Origin: Hydrogenophaga flava NBRC 102514
GTDB taxonomy: Bacteria > Pseudomonadota > Gammaproteobacteria > Burkholderiales > Burkholderiaceae_C
Reading direction: 5' to 3'
Assembly: GCF_001571145.1 (NCBI RefSeq)
Contig: NZ_BCTF01000022.1
Span: forward strand, 37,006 to 101,005
Length of the DNA stretch: 64,000 nt
The notes under the pieces: model-generated
What the model was told of the DNA's origin: nothing
What the model saw: only the letters and a program-made list of their open reading frames with translations
Databases searched by the model: none
Made by a program: the position numbers and the translations under genes
Shown here: positions 16,059-25,100 of the stretch, piece by piece
Numbering within the stretch: position 1 is the first letter of the stretch
Layout of the letters: every line of letters starts with the position of its first letter

Positions 16059-16883
16059 ATGAGCACCATCAACACCAACGTACAGTCCCTCAATGCACAA
16101 CGCAACCTGGCCCAGTCCACTGGCTCTCTGTCCACCTCGATGCAGCGCCTGTCTTCCGGCCTGCGTGTGAACACGGCCAAGGACGACGCCGCCGGCCTGG
16201 CCATTGCCGAGCGCATGAACGCGCAGGTCAAGGGCATGAACGTCGCGATCCGCAACGCCAACGACGGCATCTCCCTGGCGCAGACCGCTGAAGGCGCACT
16301 GGGCCGCGTCGGCGACGCGCTGCAGCGCATGCGCGAACTGGCCGTGCAGTCGGCCAACGGTTCGAACTCCGACGACGACCGCGCCAACCTCGACGAGGAA
16401 TACCAGGAACTGGCACTGGAAGTGACCCGCGTGCTGGACGGCACCAAGTTCAACGGCACCAACCTGCTGAACACCTCGGCCTCCCTGACCTTCCAGGTCG
16501 GCGCCGACAACGTGACCACCGACCAGATCGACATCGACACGACCGATCTGACCGCCGGCTCGGGCGTGACGGCCGTCGTGGCCGGCGCCATCGCCACCAG
16601 CTCGGGTGCCCTGGCCGCCATGGACGACCTGGACGCCGCCATCGACGAGATCACGACCGCCCGCGCCACCTACGGTGCCAAGCAGAACCGCTTCGACTCG
16701 GTGATCGCCAACCTGCAGGTCGCGTCCGAGAACCTGGCTGCGTCCCGTGGTCGCATCGTGGACGCGAACTTCGCGGTGGAAACCTCGAACCTGTCGCGCG
16801 GCCAGATCCTGCAACAGGCCGGCACCGCCATGGTGGCCCAGGCCAACCAGCTGCCCCAGGGCGTGCTGTCCCTGCTGCGCTGA
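16059..16883 (+). CDS. fliC: Flagellin FliC (short form)
   Basis: A 274-residue flagellin. The N-terminal D0/D1 segment (MSTINTNVQSLNAQRNL, LSSGLRVNTAKDDAAGLAIA, NDGISLAQTAEGAL) and the C-terminal one (SRGRIVDANFAVETSNLSRG, QILQQAGTAMVAQANQLPQ) are standard. Only about 50 Thr/Ser/Ala-rich residues (about 150-200) stand between them, so the outer D2/D3 domains are missing and the filament should be thin and smooth. Serine and threonine residues in this surface part could carry a glycan. A sigma-28 promoter and AGGAG site precede it. No cysteine is present. Confidence 0.98.
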   Translation: MSTINTNVQSLNAQRNLAQSTGSLSTSMQRLSSGLRVNTAKDDAAGLAIAERMNAQVKGMNVAIRNANDGISLAQTAEGALGRVGDALQRMRELAVQSANGSNSDDDRANLDEEYQELALEVTRVLDGTKFNGTNLLNTSASLTFQVGADNVTTDQIDIDTTDLTAGSGVTAVVAGAIATSSGALAAMDDLDAAIDEITTARATYGAKQNRFDSVIANLQVASENLAASRGRIVDANFAVETSNLSRGQILQQAGTAMVAQANQLPQGVLSLLR

Positions 16884-16901
16884 TTCACGACACCGTTTCG
16901 T

Positions 16902-16917
16902 CACACCTTCGGGTGTG
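16902..16917 (+). terminator. Possible fliC terminator hairpin
   Basis: CACACC-TTCG-GGTGTG, 18 nt after the fliC stop, a 6-bp stem with a stable UUCG loop. There is no T tract, so termination is uncertain; it may instead protect the 3' end of fliC mRNA. Confidence 0.4.
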
Positions 16918-17004
16918 GCGACCGGCGACGGCGGCACCCCGGTGCCCCGTCGCGTCGTCTTTCGGGGCATGCACCGATCGCATGCAGCCCGCGTGCGATG
17001 GGTA

Positions 17005-17028
17005 CATCCCGTCGGGGATGACAAGGAG
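17005..17028 (+). promoter_or_regulatory. Hairpin plus ribosome site before fliD
   Basis: CATCCC-GTCG-GGGATG (17005-17020) is followed two bases later by AAGGAG (17023-17028), the ribosome site of fliD. The stem lies close enough to affect ribosome access. Confidence 0.4.
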
Positions 17029-17033
17029 CGCCC

Positions 17034-18449
17034 ATGGCCACCATCTCGTCACCAGGCATCGCCAGCGGCCTGGACATCCAGAGCATCGTCTCGCAACTCG
17101 TCGCCCTGGAAAAGGCGCCCCTGACCCAGCTGAAGTCGCAGGCCTCCTCCCTGCAGACCAAGCTCTCGACCATGGGCACCATCAAGTCCCAGGTGTCGGC
17201 GCTCGGCGATGCCGCGGCCAAACTGTCCAAGGACACAGGCTGGAATGGGGTCAAGGCCACCTCGTCCAACCCGTCCGCCATCGGCGTGACGGTCAAGGCC
17301 GGCGCGCCCGCCACCTCGATCACCATGGAGGTGCAGAACCTGGCCAAGGCCCAGTCCACCGCCTCCGCCGCCGTGACCACGGGCACCGCCATGGGCACCG
17401 GCAGCATGACCATCGAACTCGGCCAGTGGAGCGGCAGCAGCTTCACCGCCGGCAGCGGCACACCGGTCACCATCGACATCGAAGCAGGTGACGACTCCTT
17501 GTCGGACATCGCCGCCAAGATCAACGAGTCCGACGCCGGCGTGAGCGCCACCGTGCTGCGCGACGCCTCGGGCGAGCGCCTGCTGGTGCGCTCCAAGGCC
17601 ACGGGTGAAGAGAACGCCTTCCGCATCACGGTCGCCGACGACGACGGCGACGACACCGACGCCACCGGCCTCTCGCGCCTGGCCTTCAGCGTCGGCAATG
17701 CCAACGGCATGTCGCGCTCGCAGAGCGCCGAGAACGCGCAGGCCACCATCAACGGTGTGCCCGTCACCTCGGCCAGCAACACGCTCAGCGGCACCCTCAC
17801 GGGCATGACGATCCAGCTCAGCCAGGAGACCACGGCGCCGGTGAACATCGATGTGACCAACGACACCGAGGCCATCCGCAGCAACGTCAAGGCCTTTGTC
17901 GATGCGTACAACACGCTCAACACGACGCTGACCAGCGCCCTGCGCTACGACGAGGCCACCAAGATCGCTGGCCCCTTGCAAGGCGACGCCACCACGGTGG
18001 GCCTGCAGAACGCCCTGCGCGGCATGATGCGATCGGTGTCCGCCAGCACGCCCTACAGCCGCCTCTCCGACGTCGGCATCGCGCTGAAGTCCGGCGGCAA
18101 GCTGGAGATCGACGCGACCAAGATGGACGCCGCGATGGAAAACCTGGACGACCTCAAGGCCCTGTTCACGTCCACCAGCAGCGACCCCACGGCGACCGGC
18201 TTCGGCTGGAAGATCAAGAAGTTCGCGGAGGGCCTCATCGACGCCGACGGCACGGTTTCCAACAAGACCGATGCCCTGAAGGCCTCGATCAAGCGCAACT
18301 CCCTGGACCAGGACCGCGTCAACGAAAAAGCCGCGCGCTCCGAGAAGCGCCTGCTGGCCCAGTACAACGCCATGGACGCTGCCGTGGGCTCGCTCAATGG
18401 CCTGAGCGCTTTCGTCAGCCAGCAGATCATCATGTGGAACAAGAGCTGA
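17034..18449 (+). CDS. fliD: Flagellar filament cap protein FliD
   Basis: A 471-residue HAP2 protein. The N-terminus (ISSPGIASGLDIQSIVSQLV, EKAPLTQLKSQASSLQTKLS) and the helical C-terminus (KRNSLDQDRVNEKAARSEKR, LLAQYNAMDAAVGSLNGLSA) are the family D0/D1 coils. The middle, acid- and threonine-rich, forms the D2-D3 cap domains. FliD caps the growing filament and folds flagellin. It lies 150 nt downstream of fliC with its own AAGGAG site. Confidence 0.96.
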   Translation: MATISSPGIASGLDIQSIVSQLVALEKAPLTQLKSQASSLQTKLSTMGTIKSQVSALGDAAAKLSKDTGWNGVKATSSNPSAIGVTVKAGAPATSITMEVQNLAKAQSTASAAVTTGTAMGTGSMTIELGQWSGSSFTAGSGTPVTIDIEAGDDSLSDIAAKINESDAGVSATVLRDASGERLLVRSKATGEENAFRITVADDDGDDTDATGLSRLAFSVGNANGMSRSQSAENAQATINGVPVTSASNTLSGTLTGMTIQLSQETTAPVNIDVTNDTEAIRSNVKAFVDAYNTLNTTLTSALRYDEATKIAGPLQGDATTVGLQNALRGMMRSVSASTPYSRLSDVGIALKSGGKLEIDATKMDAAMENLDDLKALFTSTSSDPTATGFGWKIKKFAEGLIDADGTVSNKTDALKASIKRNSLDQDRVNEKAARSEKRLLAQYNAMDAAVGSLNGLSAFVSQQIIMWNKS

Positions 18450-18471
18450 CGCAAATGAACACTTCCGTGAC

Positions 18472-18498
18472 TACAGTCCCTCTCGCGGATGCCGATAA
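18472..18498 (+). promoter_or_regulatory. FliA (sigma-28) promoter of fliS-fliT
   Basis: TACAGTCC, 11 nt, then an exact GCCGATAA -10 element. The expected start is near 18505, about 25 nt before fliS. So fliS-fliT can be made apart from fliD. Confidence 0.72.
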
Positions 18499-18529
18499 AA
18501 AAAGGCATCAGCAACAAGGAACCGACACC

Positions 18530-18964
18530 ATGTTCACTTCTGCCAGCCACCGCGCCGCCTCTGCCTACAAACGCGTTGCCGCCGAAACCAGCGTGCAGGG
18601 CGCCGACCCTCACACCCTGGTGGGTCTGCTGTTCGACGCACTGCTGCAGTCGATCTCCGAAGCCCGCGGCGCCATGGTGCGCGGCGACATCGCCGCCAAG
18701 GGTGCCGCGCTCGGCAAGGCCGTGCGCATCCTGGAGGAAGGACTCAAGGCCGGCCTGAACCTGCGCGAAGGGGGCGAGATCGCCGCCAACCTGCGCGATC
18801 TCTATGCCTACAGCACGCTGCGGCTGACCCAGGGCAACCTGCGCAACGATCCCGCGGCGCTGGAAGAGGTGAGCAAGCTCATCGAGCCCGTGGCGGCGTC
18901 GTGGAAGCTCATCGGGGGCCCGGGCCCCGCCTACCTGCAGCCCGTTGCGGGCCGTGGAGCCTGA
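18530..18964 (+). CDS. fliS: Flagellin export chaperone FliS
   Basis: A 144-residue helical protein with the family pattern: YKRVAAETSVQGADPHTLVGLLFDALL, seen as motifs AETSVQGADPHTLV and LLFDALL, then ILEEGLKAGLNLREGG and the LYAYSTLRLTQGNLRND helix. FliS binds the FliC C-terminus and prevents early polymerisation. The ATG at 18530 follows AAGGA and gives the standard start; the longer frame would begin inside the promoter. fliT follows two bases after the stop. Confidence 0.95.
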   Translation: MFTSASHRAASAYKRVAAETSVQGADPHTLVGLLFDALLQSISEARGAMVRGDIAAKGAALGKAVRILEEGLKAGLNLREGGEIAANLRDLYAYSTLRLTQGNLRNDPAALEEVSKLIEPVAASWKLIGGPGPAYLQPVAGRGA

Positions 18965-18966
18965 TC

Positions 18967-19260
18967 ATGGAGCACAGCTTGCTGGACTACTACAAAGCCA
19001 TCGAATCCGCCAGCCAGCGCATGCTGGAGGCCGCCCGCGTGGAAGACTGGGACCAGATCGTGCATCTGGAGGGCACCTGCGCAGTGCTGATCGCCCAGCT
19101 GCGCCACAAGTCGCGCAACATGAAGCTGGCGCCCGACGAGCGCAAGGAAAAGGCCAAGATCATGCAGCGCATCCTGCGCGCCGACGCCGAGATCCGCTGC
19201 CTGGCCGAACCCTGGCTGGGCGACCTCGAACAGCTGATGGACGCCAAGCAGGTGCACTGA
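18967..19260 (+). CDS. fliT: Flagellar chaperone FliT-like protein
   Basis: A 97-residue helical protein (MEHSLLDYYKAIESASQRML start, then AARVEDWDQIVHLE and a C-terminal LGDLEQLMDAKQ helix). Position directly after fliS and size fit FliT, the export chaperone of FliD, which in enterics also inhibits FlhDC. Sequence of FliT is poorly conserved, so the name rests mainly on synteny and length. A strong terminator overlaps its stop codon. Confidence 0.8.
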   Translation: MEHSLLDYYKAIESASQRMLEAARVEDWDQIVHLEGTCAVLIAQLRHKSRNMKLAPDERKEKAKIMQRILRADAEIRCLAEPWLGDLEQLMDAKQVH

Positions 19261-19286
19261 ACAAAGCCCGCCACGCGGGCTTTGTT
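19260..19286. terminator. Bidirectional terminator between fliT and fliE
   Basis: AACAAAGCCCGC-CAC-GCGGGCTTTGTT: a perfect 12-bp stem with A-rich and T-rich ends. It starts on the last base of the fliT stop and reaches the last base of the fliE stop codon, so it serves both convergent genes. Confidence 0.9.
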
Positions 19287-19609
19287 CAAACAGACATATT
19301 CATGATGTCGGTGTAGGCCTGGACCATGCGGTTGCGCACATGCATGGTGGCCTGAAAGCCGATCTGGGCCTTCTGCATTGCGAGCATGGTCTCTTCCAGG
19401 CTCACGTTGGGGTTGCCCTTCTGCACTTCGTTCTGCAGCTGGGAGGCCTCGTTCTGGGCCTTGCTCACCGATTGAAGGGCGGTCTTGAAGTTGTCGGCAA
19501 AGCCGCTGCCGACACCGCCCACGCCGGCCGACGCGCCACCGCGCGCAGCCGCAGGGCGGCCGATGCCGTTGACGGCCTGGCTGTTCAGGGCATTGATTCG
19601 CAGGTCCAT
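19286..19609 (-). CDS. fliE: Flagellar hook-basal body junction protein FliE
   Basis: A 107-residue protein. The C-terminal half has the family motifs NFKTALQSVSKAQNEAS, VSLEETMLAMQKAQIGFQA and VRNRMVQAYTDIMNMSV. FliE links the MS ring (FliF) to the rod and is the first axial protein exported. It is on the opposite strand to fliF, with a 183-bp shared control region. Confidence 0.96.
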   Translation of the reverse strand: MDLRINALNSQAVNGIGRPAAARGGASAGVGGVGSGFADNFKTALQSVSKAQNEASQLQNEVQKGNPNVSLEETMLAMQKAQIGFQATMHVRNRMVQAYTDIMNMSV

Positions 19610-19792
19610 GGCGGTGTCCTTTCACTCTGACGGGTGCTGGACTCGATGCTAGTGAGAGGCCCCCTTCCGCGCGCCGGGAATAGGGGGTCAAAGGCGGCCT
19701 TTTTCATGGCTATGCCGGGGTGAGCGGGACCGGATACTCGGTCGCAACAGGGGAGATTCCCCCACTTGCCGACCCACTTCGAAGCCCCCGCC

Positions 19793-21457
19793 ATGAGCAC
19801 TGCCGTCGCCGAAATGGACCTTGCACCCGAGAACCGCAACGCGCTGAGCGCCGGACTCTCACGTCTGGACCGCGCGCAGAAGATCAAGATGGGCCTGGGC
19901 GCCTTCGGCCTGCTGGCGATCGCCATCGCCCTGTTCTTCATGGGCCGCCAGCCCGACTGGAAGGTGCTCTACAACAACCTGGGCGACAAGGACGGCGGGG
20001 CCATCATCGCGCAGCTGACGACGATGAACGTGCCCTACAAGTACACCGAGGGCGGCGGCGCCATCATGGTGCCGGCCGACAAGGTGCACGACACCCGCCT
20101 GCGCCTGGCCTCCCAGGGCCTGCCCAAGGGTTCGGTCAGCGGTTTCGAGCTGATGGAGGCCAACCGCTTCGGCATGACCCAGTTCCAGGAGCGCCTGACC
20201 TTCCAGCGCGGCCTCGAAGGCGAGCTCACCCGCTCGATCCAGTCGCTCTCCTCGGTGCAGGCCGCGCGCGTGCACCTGGCCCTGCCGAACCAGAACGGCT
20301 TCTTCCGTGAACAGCAGAAGCCCAGCGCCTCGGTGCTGCTGACCCTGCACCCCGGCCACACGCTGGACAAGGCGCAGATCGCCGGCATCGTGCACCTGGT
20401 CGCCTCCAGCGTGCCCGAACTCAACCCCAAGGCCGTCAGCGTCGTCGACGACGCCGGCACCCTGCTCTCGGCCACGCCCGACGGCATGGCCCAGGGCGCC
20501 GACACCCAGAAGCTGCAGTACACCCAGCAAATGGAGCAGCTCTACACCCGCCGCATCCTGGACATGATCGAGCCCCTGGTGGGCGCCGGCAACGTCAAGG
20601 CCCAGGTCAGCGCCGACATCGACTTCTCGCAGGCCGAGTCCACCTCCGAGCAGCACCGGCCCAACCAGGGCGGTGAGCCCGGCGCGGTGCGCAGCCAGCA
20701 GCTCGTCGAGGACGGCACCCCCGCCCAGGCCCAGCCCGCGGGCGTGCCCGGTGCCACCACCAACCAGCCCCCGGCCACCGGCACCGCCCCCATCAACGGC
20801 GCCGCCGCACCGCTGGGCGTGGCCAGCAACGCCGACAAGGCCGGCACGATGCGCAAGGAATCGGTCATCAACTACGAGATCGACAAGACCGTTCGTACCG
20901 TGCGCGAGGCCAGCGGCACCGTCAAGCGCCTGACCGCAGCCGTGGTGGTGAACCACCGCAGCGTCACCGACAAGACGGGCAAGGTCGTCACCACCGCCAT
21001 CCCGCCCGAACAGCTGGAGCAGATGACCGCCCTGGTGCGCGAGACCATCGGCTTCAACAAGGATCGGGGCGACTCGGTCAACGTGGTCAACGCCGTGTTC
21101 AACGTGCCCGCGCCGGTCGAGGAAGTGCCCGTGGCCTGGTGGAAGCAGCCCGAGAACATGGAACTGGCCCGCAGCCTGGCCTGGCCGGTCGGCGCCCTGG
21201 GCGTGGCCCTGCTGATCCTCATGGGCATGGTGCGCCCGGGCATGAAGATGATGCGCCAGCCCGTGGTCACCAAGACCGAGGAAAAGGCCAAGGTGCAGCA
21301 GCTCGACGCCGTGCTCGACGAGGCGCCCGAGCGCCCGGGCCTGCCGATGCCGGAGGAAAACCAGCGCCTAGTCGACGCCAAGCGGCTGGCGCTGGAGAAC
21401 CCGATGGCGGTGGCGAACATCGTCAAGAGCTGGGTCAACGGCGAAGCGCCCGCGTAA
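19793..21457 (+). CDS. fliF: Flagellar MS-ring protein FliF
   Basis: A 554-residue membrane protein (from ATG 19793). It has a first membrane segment (KIKMGLGAFGLLAIAIALFF), the RBM/YscJ-type domains (DWKVLYNNLGDKDGGAIIAQ, LPKGSVSGFELM, ARVHLALPNQ), and a C-terminal membrane helix (SLAWPVGALGVALLILMGM), then the FliG-binding tail (NPMAVANIVKSWVNGEAPA). The central region (about 275-345) is proline/alanine-rich. A TTG at 19766 in the same frame has a better ribosome site (AGGGGAG, 19749-19755) and would add nine residues; the choice is open. It opens the fliFGHIJK operon. Confidence 0.95.
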   Translation: MSTAVAEMDLAPENRNALSAGLSRLDRAQKIKMGLGAFGLLAIAIALFFMGRQPDWKVLYNNLGDKDGGAIIAQLTTMNVPYKYTEGGGAIMVPADKVHDTRLRLASQGLPKGSVSGFELMEANRFGMTQFQERLTFQRGLEGELTRSIQSLSSVQAARVHLALPNQNGFFREQQKPSASVLLTLHPGHTLDKAQIAGIVHLVASSVPELNPKAVSVVDDAGTLLSATPDGMAQGADTQKLQYTQQMEQLYTRRILDMIEPLVGAGNVKAQVSADIDFSQAESTSEQHRPNQGGEPGAVRSQQLVEDGTPAQAQPAGVPGATTNQPPATGTAPINGAAAPLGVASNADKAGTMRKESVINYEIDKTVRTVREASGTVKRLTAAVVVNHRSVTDKTGKVVTTAIPPEQLEQMTALVRETIGFNKDRGDSVNVVNAVFNVPAPVEEVPVAWWKQPENMELARSLAWPVGALGVALLILMGMVRPGMKMMRQPVVTKTEEKAKVQQLDAVLDEAPERPGLPMPEENQRLVDAKRLALENPMAVANIVKSWVNGEAPA

Positions 21458-21478
21458 GCGAGCCAAGGAAAGACGATC

Positions 21479-22474
21479 ATGGAAGAACAGGGAATCCAGG
21501 ACGCCGCGATCTTCCTCATGACGCTGGGCGAGGAAGAGGCGGCCGAGGTCTTCAAGCACCTGAGCCCCAAGGAAGTGCAGAAGCTGGGCGAGGCCATCGC
21601 CAAGACCCGCGCCGTGTCCCACGAGCGGGTCGAGCAGGTGATGCAGAAGTTCACCTCCGTGGCCTCCTCGCAGAGCCTGCTGGTGTCCGACACCGACAAC
21701 TACGTGCGTTCGGTGCTGCGCCGCGCCCTGGGCGACGACAAGGCCGCACTGCTGATCGACCGCATCCTGCAGGGCGGCGATGTATCGGGCATCGAGAGCC
21801 TGAAGTGGATGGACCCGCTCTCCATCGCCGAACTGCTGCGCAACGAGCATCCGCAGATCGTCGCAGCCATCCTGGTGCACCTCGAATCGGACCAGACCGC
21901 CGACGTGCTGAAGAACTTCACCGAGCGCACCCGCAACGACGTGATGCTGCGCATCGCCACGCTCGAAGGCATCCAGCCCACCGCGCTCAAGGACCTCAAC
22001 GAGGTGCTCTACAAGGTGCTGGCTGGTGGCGACAAGATCCGCAAGACCTCGATGGGCGGCGTCAAGACCGCGGCCGAGATCATCAACATGATGGGCAACC
22101 AGATCGAGACCTCGGTGATCGAGTCGATCCGCAACTTCGACGCCGATCTGGCCCAGAAGATCATGGACAAGATGTTCACCTTCGAAGACCTGCTCAAACT
22201 CGACGGCAAGTCGATCCAGCTGGTGCTCAAGGAAGTGGCGTCCGAGTCGCTGGTGATCGCGCTCAAGGGTGCTTCCACGGAGCTGCGCGAACTGGTCTTC
22301 GCCAACATGTCGACGCGTGCCGCCGAAGGCCTGCGCGACGACCTCGAATCGCGCGGACCGGTCCGCCTGTCCGAGGTGGAAGCCCAGCAGAAAGAGATCC
22401 TGAAGATAGTCCGGCGCCTGTCCGAAGAAGGACAGATCGCGATCGGCGGAGGCGACGATGAAGGCTTCGTCTAA
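21479..22474 (+). CDS. fliG: Flagellar motor switch protein FliG
   Basis: A 331-residue rotor protein. It has the family N-terminal domain (ETQDAAIFLMTLGEEEAAEV-like QDAAIFLMTLGEEEAAEVFK), the EHPQ motif (LLRNEHPQIVAAILVHL), and the C-terminal charged torque helix (DLLKLDGKSIQLVLKEV, ALKGASTELRELVFANMSTR). It binds FliF and FliM and meets MotA. Spacing to fliF is 21 nt, with an AAGGAA site. Its 3' end overlaps fliH by 17 bases. Confidence 0.97.
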   Translation: MEEQGIQDAAIFLMTLGEEEAAEVFKHLSPKEVQKLGEAIAKTRAVSHERVEQVMQKFTSVASSQSLLVSDTDNYVRSVLRRALGDDKAALLIDRILQGGDVSGIESLKWMDPLSIAELLRNEHPQIVAAILVHLESDQTADVLKNFTERTRNDVMLRIATLEGIQPTALKDLNEVLYKVLAGGDKIRKTSMGGVKTAAEIINMMGNQIETSVIESIRNFDADLAQKIMDKMFTFEDLLKLDGKSIQLVLKEVASESLVIALKGASTELRELVFANMSTRAAEGLRDDLESRGPVRLSEVEAQQKEILKIVRRLSEEGQIAIGGGDDEGFV

Positions 22475-23171
22475 GCCCAGCGCGCACACCCGCTTCATCC
22501 CGCGGGAGGAAATCGACGGCGTTTCGGCCTGGCACTTCTCGTCCATGGACGGCAGCGACACGCTGCCGGTCTCGGCGGTGGCGGTGGCGGCCGAGTCCGA
22601 ACCCGACAGGGCCCTGGAGGAAGCGCTGCACGAGGCCCGCCAGCAGGCCTATGCCGACGGCTTCGCCCACGGCCACGACACCGGCAGCAAAGAGGTGCGC
22701 GACGCGCTTGAAGCCGCGATGCGCCGCACCATCGAAGAGACCGGCGTGCGCATGGGCCAGATGCTGCACGGCATGGCCGAACAGCTGATCGCCGCCGAGC
22801 AGAAGATCGGCCGCCAGATCCTGGACCTGGCCTGCGACGTCGCGCGCCAGGTCGTGCGGCAGGAGCTGCAGGGCAACACCGGCCACCTGCGCGCCGTGAT
22901 CGGCGAGGCGCTGGAGCAGATCGTCGAGGACGGCCTGCCCGCCACCGTGCGCATGCACCCCGACGACCTCGCGCTGATGCGCGGTGCGCTGGTGGAGACC
23001 CTTGGAGAGAACGCCCCCGATTTCGTGGCGGACGTGACCATCACCCCCGGCGGCTGCCTGCTGCAGACCCCGGGCGCGACGGTGGACGCCACCATCGAGA
23101 AGCGCTGGTCACGGGCCCTGGGCAACCTGGGCATGGACGAACCCTGGAACCCGGAGGCGGGCGATGTCTGA
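22458..23171 (+). CDS. fliH: Flagellar export ATPase regulator FliH
   Basis: A 237-residue protein. The N-terminal part is variable. A glutamate/alanine-rich helix with small-residue spacing ([20 protein letters not shown]) matches the GxxxG-like region of FliH, and the C-terminal part ([39 protein letters not shown]) matches the FliI-binding domain. FliH dimers hold FliI off and guide it to the gate. It overlaps fliG upstream and fliI downstream by 8 bases. Confidence 0.93.
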   Translation: MKASSKPSAHTRFIPREEIDGVSAWHFSSMDGSDTLPVSAVAVAAESEPDRALEEALHEARQQAYADGFAHGHDTGSKEVRDALEAAMRRTIEETGVRMGQMLHGMAEQLIAAEQKIGRQILDLACDVARQVVRQELQGNTGHLRAVIGEALEQIVEDGLPATVRMHPDDLALMRGALVETLGENAPDFVADVTITPGGCLLQTPGATVDATIEKRWSRALGNLGMDEPWNPEAGDV

Positions 23172-24633
23172 ACCCGACGGCCGCTGGGCCCAGTACATGG
23201 ACGACCTGCGCATCGGCGCCAACGTGCACACCCCGCTGGAGGTGCGCGGCACGCTGACCCGCCTGGCCGGTCTGGTGCTTGAGGCCGTGGGCCTGCGCGT
23301 GCCGGTCGGTTCGCAGTGCCTGATCGCCAATGGCAAACGCGAACCCGTGCTGGCCGAGGTGGTGGGCTTTGCCGGCAACCGCGCCTTCCTGATGCCCGCG
23401 GGCGACACCCGCGGCCTGGCCAGCGGCGCCAGCGTGACCCCGCTGGCACCCTACCGCCCGGTCCCGCGCATGGGCCAGGTCAACAAGCCGCCATCGGCCG
23501 GCGACCGCGGGCTGCTGCGCCTGCCGCTGGGCCGGGGCCTGCTGGGCCGCGTGGTCGACTCGCACGGCAACCCGATGGACCACATGGGGCCGATCACCGA
23601 GGTCGACATCGAGCCCATGAACCAGGCGCCGCTGAACGCGATGGACCGCGACCCGGTGCGCGAATCGCTGGACACCGGCGTGCGCGCCATCAACGCCCTG
23701 CTCACCGTCGGCCGCGGCCAGCGCCTGGGCCTGTTCGCCGGCTCCGGCGTCGGCAAGTCGGTGCTGCTGGGCATGATGGCCCGCTACACCAAGGCCGACG
23801 TGATCGTGGTGGGCCTGATCGGCGAGCGTGGCCGCGAGGTGAAGGAATTCATCGAGGACATCCTGGGCGAGGACGGCCGCAAGCGCTCCGTCGTCGTCGC
23901 CGCGCCGGCCGACGCGCCGCCGCTGGTGCGCATGCAGGGCGCCGCCTACGCCACCGCGATTGCCGAGCGCTTCCGCGACGACGGCCTGCACGTGCTGCTG
24001 CTGATGGATTCGCTCACCCGCTACGCGATGGCGCAGCGCGAGATCGCGCTGGCCATCGGCGAGCCGCCGGCCACCAAGGGCTACCCGCCGTCCTGCTTTG
24101 CCAAGCTGCCGCAGCTGGTGGAGCGCAGCGGCAACGGCCTCAACGGCGTGGGCTCGATCACCGCCTTCTACACCGTGCTGTCCGAAGGCGACGACCAGCA
24201 GGACCCGATCGCCGACGCGGCGCGCGCCATCCTGGACGGCCACATCGTGCTCTCGCGCGCGCTGGCCGAGTCGGGCCACTACCCCGCCATCGACGTCGAG
24301 GCCTCGGCCTCGCGCGTGATGCACAGCGTGGCCAGCCCGCAGCACCTGGAGCTGGCGCGCAAGTTCCGCAACTACTACTCGCGCTACATGAAGAGCCGCG
24401 ACCTGATCCAGCTGGGTGCCTACGCCGCCGGCAGCGACCCGGAGACGGACCGCGCCATCGTGCTCTACCCAGCGCTGCAGCGCTTCCTGATGCAGGACAT
24501 GCGCGAGGCCGCGACCATGGAACACAGCCTGCAGCAGCTGGCTGTGGCGCTGCAGGAAGACAAGCCCGCCCGCGACGGCCGCGGTGCGCGCGGGCACGCC
24601 AACCACAACCTGTATGAAGGAACCCACGCATGA
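23164..24633 (+). CDS. fliI: Flagellar export ATPase FliI
   Basis: A 489-residue F1-beta-like ATPase. The Walker A loop is GSGVGKS (193-199), with the catalytic [10 protein letters not shown] motif after it and the Walker B region [18 protein letters not shown]. Length is slightly above the usual 440-460 because of extra residues at the N-terminus. It energises flagellar export together with FliH and FliJ. Overlaps fliH by 8 and fliJ by 4 bases. Confidence 0.97.
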   Translation: MSEPDGRWAQYMDDLRIGANVHTPLEVRGTLTRLAGLVLEAVGLRVPVGSQCLIANGKREPVLAEVVGFAGNRAFLMPAGDTRGLASGASVTPLAPYRPVPRMGQVNKPPSAGDRGLLRLPLGRGLLGRVVDSHGNPMDHMGPITEVDIEPMNQAPLNAMDRDPVRESLDTGVRAINALLTVGRGQRLGLFAGSGVGKSVLLGMMARYTKADVIVVGLIGERGREVKEFIEDILGEDGRKRSVVVAAPADAPPLVRMQGAAYATAIAERFRDDGLHVLLLMDSLTRYAMAQREIALAIGEPPATKGYPPSCFAKLPQLVERSGNGLNGVGSITAFYTVLSEGDDQQDPIADAARAILDGHIVLSRALAESGHYPAIDVEASASRVMHSVASPQHLELARKFRNYYSRYMKSRDLIQLGAYAAGSDPETDRAIVLYPALQRFLMQDMREAATMEHSLQQLAVALQEDKPARDGRGARGHANHNLYEGTHA

Positions 24634-25100
24634 GCAACCTGCAGACACTGCACAAGGTGGTGGACCTGGCCACCCGGCGCCGCGACGACGCGCTCACCGC
24701 GCTCGGCCAAGCCCAGCGTGAACTGCAGGCGGCGCAGGCCCAGATGAACCAGCTGCGCAACTACGCCGACGAGGCGCTGCAGCGCTGGGCGCAGCGCAGC
24801 ACCACGGGCGGCGTGGACGCCAACCTGCTGCACCACCACCGCCAGTTCATGGAGAAGATCACCCACGCCATCGAGTTCCAGCAGGCCGTGCAGCGCAGCC
24901 GGGAGGAGGTGGTCGAACGCGTCCAGGCCCAGGTGTATGCCGCCGAGCGCGATGTCGCCGGCCTGCGCAAGTACGCCGAGCGCAAGCAGCAGGCGATCGA
25001 ACACCGCGCCATGCGCCAGGAACAGAAGGCCACCGACGAGATGGCGCTGACCATCCACCTGCGCCAGGCCCTGTCGGCCGCCCACGGAGCCCGTTCATGA
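24630..25100 (+). CDS. fliJ: Flagellar export protein FliJ
   Basis: A 156-residue coiled-coil protein rich in Q, R, E and A throughout, the usual FliJ pattern ([20 protein letters not shown] and [20 protein letters not shown]). FliJ acts as the central stalk of the FliI ring and links it to FlhA. Overlaps fliI by four bases and fliK by four, so translation is coupled. Confidence 0.92.
   Translation: MSNLQTLHKVVDLATRRRDDALTALGQAQRELQAAQAQMNQLRNYADEALQRWAQRSTTGGVDANLLHHHRQFMEKITHAIEFQQAVQRSREEVVERVQAQVYAAERDVAGLRKYAERKQQAIEHRAMRQEQKATDEMALTIHLRQALSAAHGARS

Noticed and set aside
19670..19720. Possible FlhDC box between fliE and fliF: GCCGGGAATAGGG and GGCTATGCC
   Set aside because: The half-sites look similar to those before fliL but are about 21-23 nt apart instead of 10-12, so the layout does not fit the FlhDC site; not listed as a feature.
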